Below, in pieces: positions 61,201-64,000 of a stretch of DNA of 64,000 bases (positions are counted from its first letter, which is position 1; each line of letters begins with the position of its first letter). A program made the translations under genes and the position numbers. The stretch is from positions 2,232,001-2,296,000 of the forward strand of contig OZ038458.1 in assembly GCA_964036195.1 (NCBI GenBank). The letters run 5' to 3'. The notes beneath the pieces are model-generated. The model was given only the letters and a program-made list of their open reading frames with translations. It did not search any database and was not told the origin of the DNA. This DNA comes from Sphaerolaimus hirsutus. Lineage: Eukaryota; Nematoda; Chromadorea; Monhysterida; Sphaerolaimidae.

Positions 61201-62848
61201 CCGCGGCCACGACGCGCTGATTCAAGCGAATTCTGTCGCTGCGTACGATGGCCAATTGCGCGCGTTCCACGACTACAGCCAGTGGCGGGACAATTTGCCG
61301 CTCATGGCTTGCGGTGCCGATCAGGTGCCTTTGTCTTCTGTGATCGTGCATATGGGCTTCGAGGTGAGCGAGGGCGTGTCTGTTAAGAACTTGACGGAAG
61401 TGGACATTGTGGTGCGCGTTGTGCAGCAATTTGTCATTTTGGCGCTGAACAGCGAGGGCGAGAATGTCGTTCCGTGGAGTAATTTAGAAAACGCTGACTC
61501 GCTGCTGGTGGTGTGTTTCTATTCAGCGCAGGAGAGAAAAGTGATCGATGAATTGGTGCGATTGAGCTGGGCGCAGTTGTTAGGGGGTGAGGGGTTCCCT
61601 GATTATTTAGTGACCCCAGCGTTTTGGCGGAAAAAAGTCATCACTGCTGATCGAGCGCAAGCTCGTGAAGCGCACGTGGTGATTGTGTCCTGTGTGAGGG
61701 GTAGTGTGCCGCGAGTGGACGCTACTGGACATCCGTCGCAGCGCGAGCGCGATGTGATGGACAGAATTGGTTTTTTGGCGATGCCGGAGCGGTGCAACGT
61801 GGCCACGTCTCGAGCCAAAACGGCCAGGGTCGTGATTATGAACGCCGCTACCGTGCTGCATTCTGAGTTTTTCTGGCGTTTTGTGGCGGTGGAATTAGGA
61901 AAGGGACGCGTTTTTTCGTATCATGAGCGGCGTTTGTGGGAGTGTGACCCGTTGGCTAGGTTTTTGTTGCACTGGAGAAGTGCCCCGGTCGACCTGCAAG
62001 AACCCGCTCCGCCAGTGCAAGAAGAAGAAGAAAATGAGGTTCCCCCGCCGGAAGACGTCCAGGAGGTGGATGTGAGCGAACAGCGAGTGTCCCCTCAGCC
62101 AGATGCTGACGTCGCCGCTCCCGATTCCCCAGACGTGCAAATGTTGCCGCCAGAAGAGCAAGAAGAGGAGCCAGAGAAAGTGCAGCCGCGCGCGGAGGGA
62201 AAAGCGGGTTGTTCTCGGTCTCGGCGTCGATATCGCGGTCGTCGTCGCTCTCCCTCGTCGAGTTCTTCCTCTTCCTCCAATTCTTCGTCGGGTTCGTCAA
62301 AATCGGGATCGAGTGAAACCGATTCGGCTTCTGAGTCTGAACGCGCGCCGCCCGTGCCAGCACATAAACAGAAACCGCTCCCAGAGGAGGAAGTGATGGA
62401 GGTGGAACAAGAGCAGAGTGAACAAGATGTTCAGCAGCAGGAACCAGAGGAGTTGGAAGGCCAGCGGCAAGAACCCCCAGAGCCAGAAACTGAGGAGGCC
62501 AATAACGTAATCATTGGAGAGAAATTGGACGAGTTAATTCAAATGGCGGGCGAGTGGAACACCGAATGGGACGCAGAACGACAGCAGCAGGCCGTGAATC
62601 CAGACAGACAGGTGCTCAGAGAAATGGACGCCATCCAGGAAGAGGCCAATGAAGCTGAGCCCATGCAAGAAGATGAACAGGAACAGGAGCAGCCTGAGGA
62701 AGTGGCTGCACAGCAGCTGCAGCAACCTGCTCGGGTTGTTGTAGTTGGTGCCTCGCCGCCGCCACCGCAAGAGGAACAGAGTCCGCCCCCGCCAGTGACT
62801 CCGACTTTGGCAGGTTTGGAGCCAGAGGAGGAGATGGAAGCGGAGTAA
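58298..62848 (+). CDS. ORF3: 1,516-aa UPF1-like SF1 helicase in the env position
   Basis: ATG at 58298 to stop at 62846-62848. Residues 1-560 have no family I recognise. An SF1 helicase core follows in canonical order: Walker A/motif I SPFGSGKTT (602-610), motif II DEASLADE (895), motif III FGDSKQLTR (about 924), motif IV-like ETVFRGHDALIQ..AYDGQL (about 964), motif V ADRAQAREAHVVIVSCVRG (about 1117), motif VI RCNVATSRAKTARVVI (about 1165). This matches the UPF1/Dna2/SMUBP-2 group, which unwinds RNA or DNA 5' to 3'. After about residue 1240 come an acidic/Pro stretch, an RS-rich basic patch (SRSRRRYRGRRR), poly-Ser and a Glu/Gln-rich tail. Codons from about residue 1323 lie in the terminal repeat. 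The frame is intact. No signal peptide or envelope features are seen. Confidence 0.85.
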   Translation: MTSLGGVPMSGYGASSSSYRGGRIAKAPLKPWTSHGKQGGDTIPPLPYNPPRNARSTCPEFVINKKLSGIVDRVHVGNEQRPTSYQCHIRFDGDAQALLESYPEWSEAERAYPFFTYSVNKAERARERSVQKILKEYNEANAQYDMFLPLVRHGMHFVATGISRVSADPKYWELRGVTIMKNDAQMPLFLGRPVVIVSQGQVDLSVDEPASEISQRRQENREGYHAYPAKWRYLRLRAAFTPSRYISAPPFKGADERDPGPEKLIFAHSENVMESDVHPHAGQLGVAHVEYHAFDDAGKVNNFYWAHAYGVHIFSAREIESGMEWKGEMNRNHLTSQLQLRSIFLAAANVCHEAHLRYTATRAKAVRAQVTWQNGPRGLIAIIRWERVHLNPAAAMRDTAEWHRNKAQGYMLNFTSPMSSLQIVEADPRGEERALTGRPQISLRTVSADITADAVQLVAKPDVLVPQALSPHLMPNCDYMVRGSALSPSYNGRMEILERLCIMGPSGYRPTESDTGMLAVEDQVKMAVVMHKQLTQVETNWQRTLEKIESDGLYAAVRRGTCEDLLQAHQGDFRPQEGQGRVIASVIKSVRKTTPLLLMCDSPFGSGKTTVQSQCAYAVAYKFTEKNDPPNPLKRELPSDANKNALYHSTMITCSVNSAADESARRSLQSLADIGLPTLERVVEVLLRNREIWTAMDDKPNFETPGYARFCQVRAAFAIRVLSPLLEVDDRYVDMTLQQLPLLNLIAQTMPVNVIRLNDHWLTAYERFTAQRHICDTLNEIIANNQHPADIFEAIRSQLPLVRLSIDEDDEDDLVPLDDGQEEGVQAWGAAAGFVDDNQTWGKIYKREMRRLVRVATRLHKVVLNVLQPGQVHVTLDSSRDKRLQVLKYAAVFVDEASLADETAIFGAVSNARLPHNGLVLLFGDSKQLTRMVRPHSWIAPILKPDPSLINRLVEGVLCPILKLETVFRGHDALIQANSVAAYDGQLRAFHDYSQWRDNLPLMACGADQVPLSSVIVHMGFEVSEGVSVKNLTEVDIVVRVVQQFVILALNSEGENVVPWSNLENADSLLVVCFYSAQERKVIDELVRLSWAQLLGGEGFPDYLVTPAFWRKKVITADRAQAREAHVVIVSCVRGSVPRVDATGHPSQRERDVMDRIGFLAMPERCNVATSRAKTARVVIMNAATVLHSEFFWRFVAVELGKGRVFSYHERRLWECDPLARFLLHWRSAPVDLQEPAPPVQEEEENEVPPPEDVQEVDVSEQRVSPQPDADVAAPDSPDVQMLPPEEQEEEPEKVQPRAEGKAGCSRSRRRYRGRRRSPSSSSSSSSNSSSGSSKSGSSETDSASESERAPPVPAHKQKPLPEEEVMEVEQEQSEQDVQQQEPEELEGQRQEPPEPETEEANNVIIGEKLDELIQMAGEWNTEWDAERQQQAVNPDRQVLREMDAIQEEANEAEPMQEDEQEQEQPEEVAAQQLQQPARVVVVGASPPPPQEEQSPPPPVTPTLAGLEPEEEMEAE
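62195..62208 (+). promoter_or_regulatory. Candidate polypurine tract inside the helicase ORF
   Basis: GAGGGAAAAGCGGG, all purine except one C, is directly followed by TTGTTC. If it primes plus-strand synthesis, the 3' LTR would start at TGTTC (62210), which fits the TGT at 46961 in the left copy but requires a loss of about 46 bp there. Another purine-rich stretch lies at 62155-62181. Confidence 0.4.
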
Positions 62849-64000
62849 TGGTAATTTAGGTGTACAGGAATTTTTTTGTTTTGTTGTTGTTTTTGTTTTT
62901 TGGACGTTTTTGTTGAGCGAGCTTTTTTCCAGTATAATTGAGTTTTGTTGCATCGAAAATTGATTTTCATTGAGTTTTACCGGTTCAAAAGTTGTCGTTT
63001 TGTGTTCTCAACAAAGTGTGGAAAAATGCGTAATTTTTGATGATAAATTTAAAGTTGGTTTAAATAGTTCTTACAAAACGGTAATTTAATTTTACTTCAT
63101 TTTTAATAGTTTGGCGGTGTTTCGATTTTAGCCGGGAGGTAAAATGTATGGCTGGTGGAGTTTGTGAGCAAAAATGGGTGTCCAAAAATTGTAAAATTCC
63201 AAAAAATTTAAACGTAAATGTATAAGCAGTTCACCTAATGAATTTATGTAGAGGGTTGTGTACATTTCCGAGCTTACAATAATTTAAACATTTCAGTTCT
63301 ACTTCGACGTTGGTTTTGGGCGATTCGGTGGGCGAACGTGGCGTTGACGTTTTCGGCTACGTCGCTGCGCTACGTTGGCAACGTGCATTTCCGTTTTTCC
63401 GGTGCCCCATTGTGTTATGTGTGTCCTTTAGGCCAAGGAAAGGATTGGAGGTATTGAGGATCTGACACAAAGTTGACGCTGTGATGTAGATAGTTGTTTT
63501 TCTTTGTTTAGGAATTTTTTTTAGTTAATTAGGTAGTTTTTTGTAGTTTGTTTTAAAAAGAAAGTGAGACAAGTGAGGTGGCAACAATGTTGTTTGTGAC
63601 AGATGGATTTAAAAAGTATTTTTTCATTTAGCAGTTTAGATTGCATGACGGAGTTTCACTTAATTTTCTCTAAGTAAAAGAGTGACGCTGCGGTTACGTG
63701 TCGTAGTGCGTGGATGGTCAGTGATGACTGAGGGCACATAGGTTGAGATTTGGCTAACTTTCGCTGCATTTTTTTAACTGAGGGCCGTGGCTATTGATCT
63801 AGTATGTACTGTGCATTTCTGCATTTTCGAATTGAGAAGCAAAAGTTGATTTACAAGCGATTTTACAAAAGTACACTGATTATAGAGGTGTGGTGATGAT
63901 TGGTGTTGAAAATGAGAGGTCATTAAAAGAATCGGGTCTAACTCGACAGGCATGATCTCATGTCTAAATGCCTACTCCCTTGGCTTGTTGTGAGAACAGC
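62263..64000 (+). repeat. Right copy of the long terminal direct repeat (cut by the window end)
   Basis: Matches 46968-48705 with no difference seen at any point compared. It contains the helicase ORF's last 586 bp and 1,152 bp of 3' flank. The repeat continues past the window. Confidence 0.9.

Larger units (their letters stand above)
46961..64000 (+). mobile_element. Giant Ty3/Gypsy-type retroelement carrying a helicase ORF (right end outside window)
   Basis: The order on one strand is: terminal repeat, promoter and tRNA primer site, Gag-Pol with a frame break, helicase ORF, terminal repeat. A direct repeat of at least 1,738 bp (46968-48705 and 62263-64000, offset 15,295) encloses Gag-Pol and most of the helicase gene, so both belong to one unit. 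No difference between the copies was seen where I compared them, implying very recent insertion or an assembly effect. If the LTR ends at the primer site (about 50,498), LTRs are about 3.5 kb and the whole element about 18.8 kb. The TSD and right end cannot be seen. A head-to-tail tandem with a truncated first copy is the main alternative. Confidence 0.85.

Noticed and set aside
58298-62848. Helicase as evidence of a Helitron
   Set aside because: Helitron helicases are Pif1-like and fused to a Rep/HUH nuclease; this one has UPF1-like motifs, no HUH motif is seen and the neighbours are Gypsy Gag-Pol.
58298-62848. ORF3 as an envelope gene
   Set aside because: It sits in the env position but has no signal peptide, fusion peptide or membrane anchor and has a full helicase core.
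62534-62970. Minus-strand Ser/Cys-rich and Leu-rich ORFs (also at 47239-47675)
   Set aside because: They are antisense shadows of the Glu/Gln-rich helicase tail, duplicated because the repeat is duplicated.

Overview
The window is nuclear DNA from an invertebrate animal, most likely an arthropod or another protostome. The evidence is a long intron-rich gene with GC-rich exons and AT-rich introns, GT..AG splice sites, an arthropod-style TATA plus TCAGT core promoter in a retroelement, and very dense small DNA transposons. No prokaryotic gene organisation is present. I cannot name the species.

Region 1 (1-38,368, + strand) is most of one gene, the orthologue of WDFY3/Alfy (Drosophila blue cheese, bchs), the giant BEACH-WD40-FYVE scaffold of selective autophagy. 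I place 57 exons whose splice phases chain with few ambiguities; the conceptual coding length is about 10.7 kb (about 3,566 codons before the stop). The first exons lie to the left of the window. The order is armadillo-like N-terminus, ConA-like/LamG segment, long helical middle, PH-BEACH, BEACH, WD40 repeats and C-terminal FYVE (stop at 38,366). The introns are packed with transposons, many with exact target-site duplications (TSDs): hAT-like elements with C/G-run ends (CAGGGACGTATCCAGG), elements with TAGGGT ends and unrelated low-complexity fillers, TA-flanked elements, a pogo/Tigger-like element, a miniature LTR element (TRIM), large foldbacks, and a foldback family that in several places is the whole intron from GT to AG (introner-like).

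Region 2 (38,369-46,577) holds a hAT-like element with a minisatellite body interrupted by a broken BEL/Pao reverse transcriptase fragment on the minus strand, repeat-rich intergenic DNA, and a + strand gene of at least six exons that I do not recognise (42,988-45,664).

Region 3 (46,578-64,000) begins with what looks like the first coding exon of xanthine dehydrogenase/aldehyde oxidase. Its first intron contains a very large, apparently very young retroelement (46,961 to beyond the window end). It carries a Ty3/Gypsy-type Gag-Pol (zinc knuckle, protease, RT, RNase H, H2C2/DDE integrase, GPY/F motif), with one +1 frame break inside RT and unexpected membrane-spanning segments between nucleocapsid and protease. 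Downstream, in the env position, is a 1,516-aa UPF1-like superfamily 1 helicase ORF. The terminal direct repeat (at least 1,738 bp, no differences seen) begins inside the helicase reading frame, so the protein's last ~194 residues are encoded in the repeat. A TATA box, TCAGT initiator and initiator-tRNA-Met primer site just before gag suggest a ~3.5-kb LTR. This helicase-bearing Gypsy element is the best candidate here for an undescribed system.
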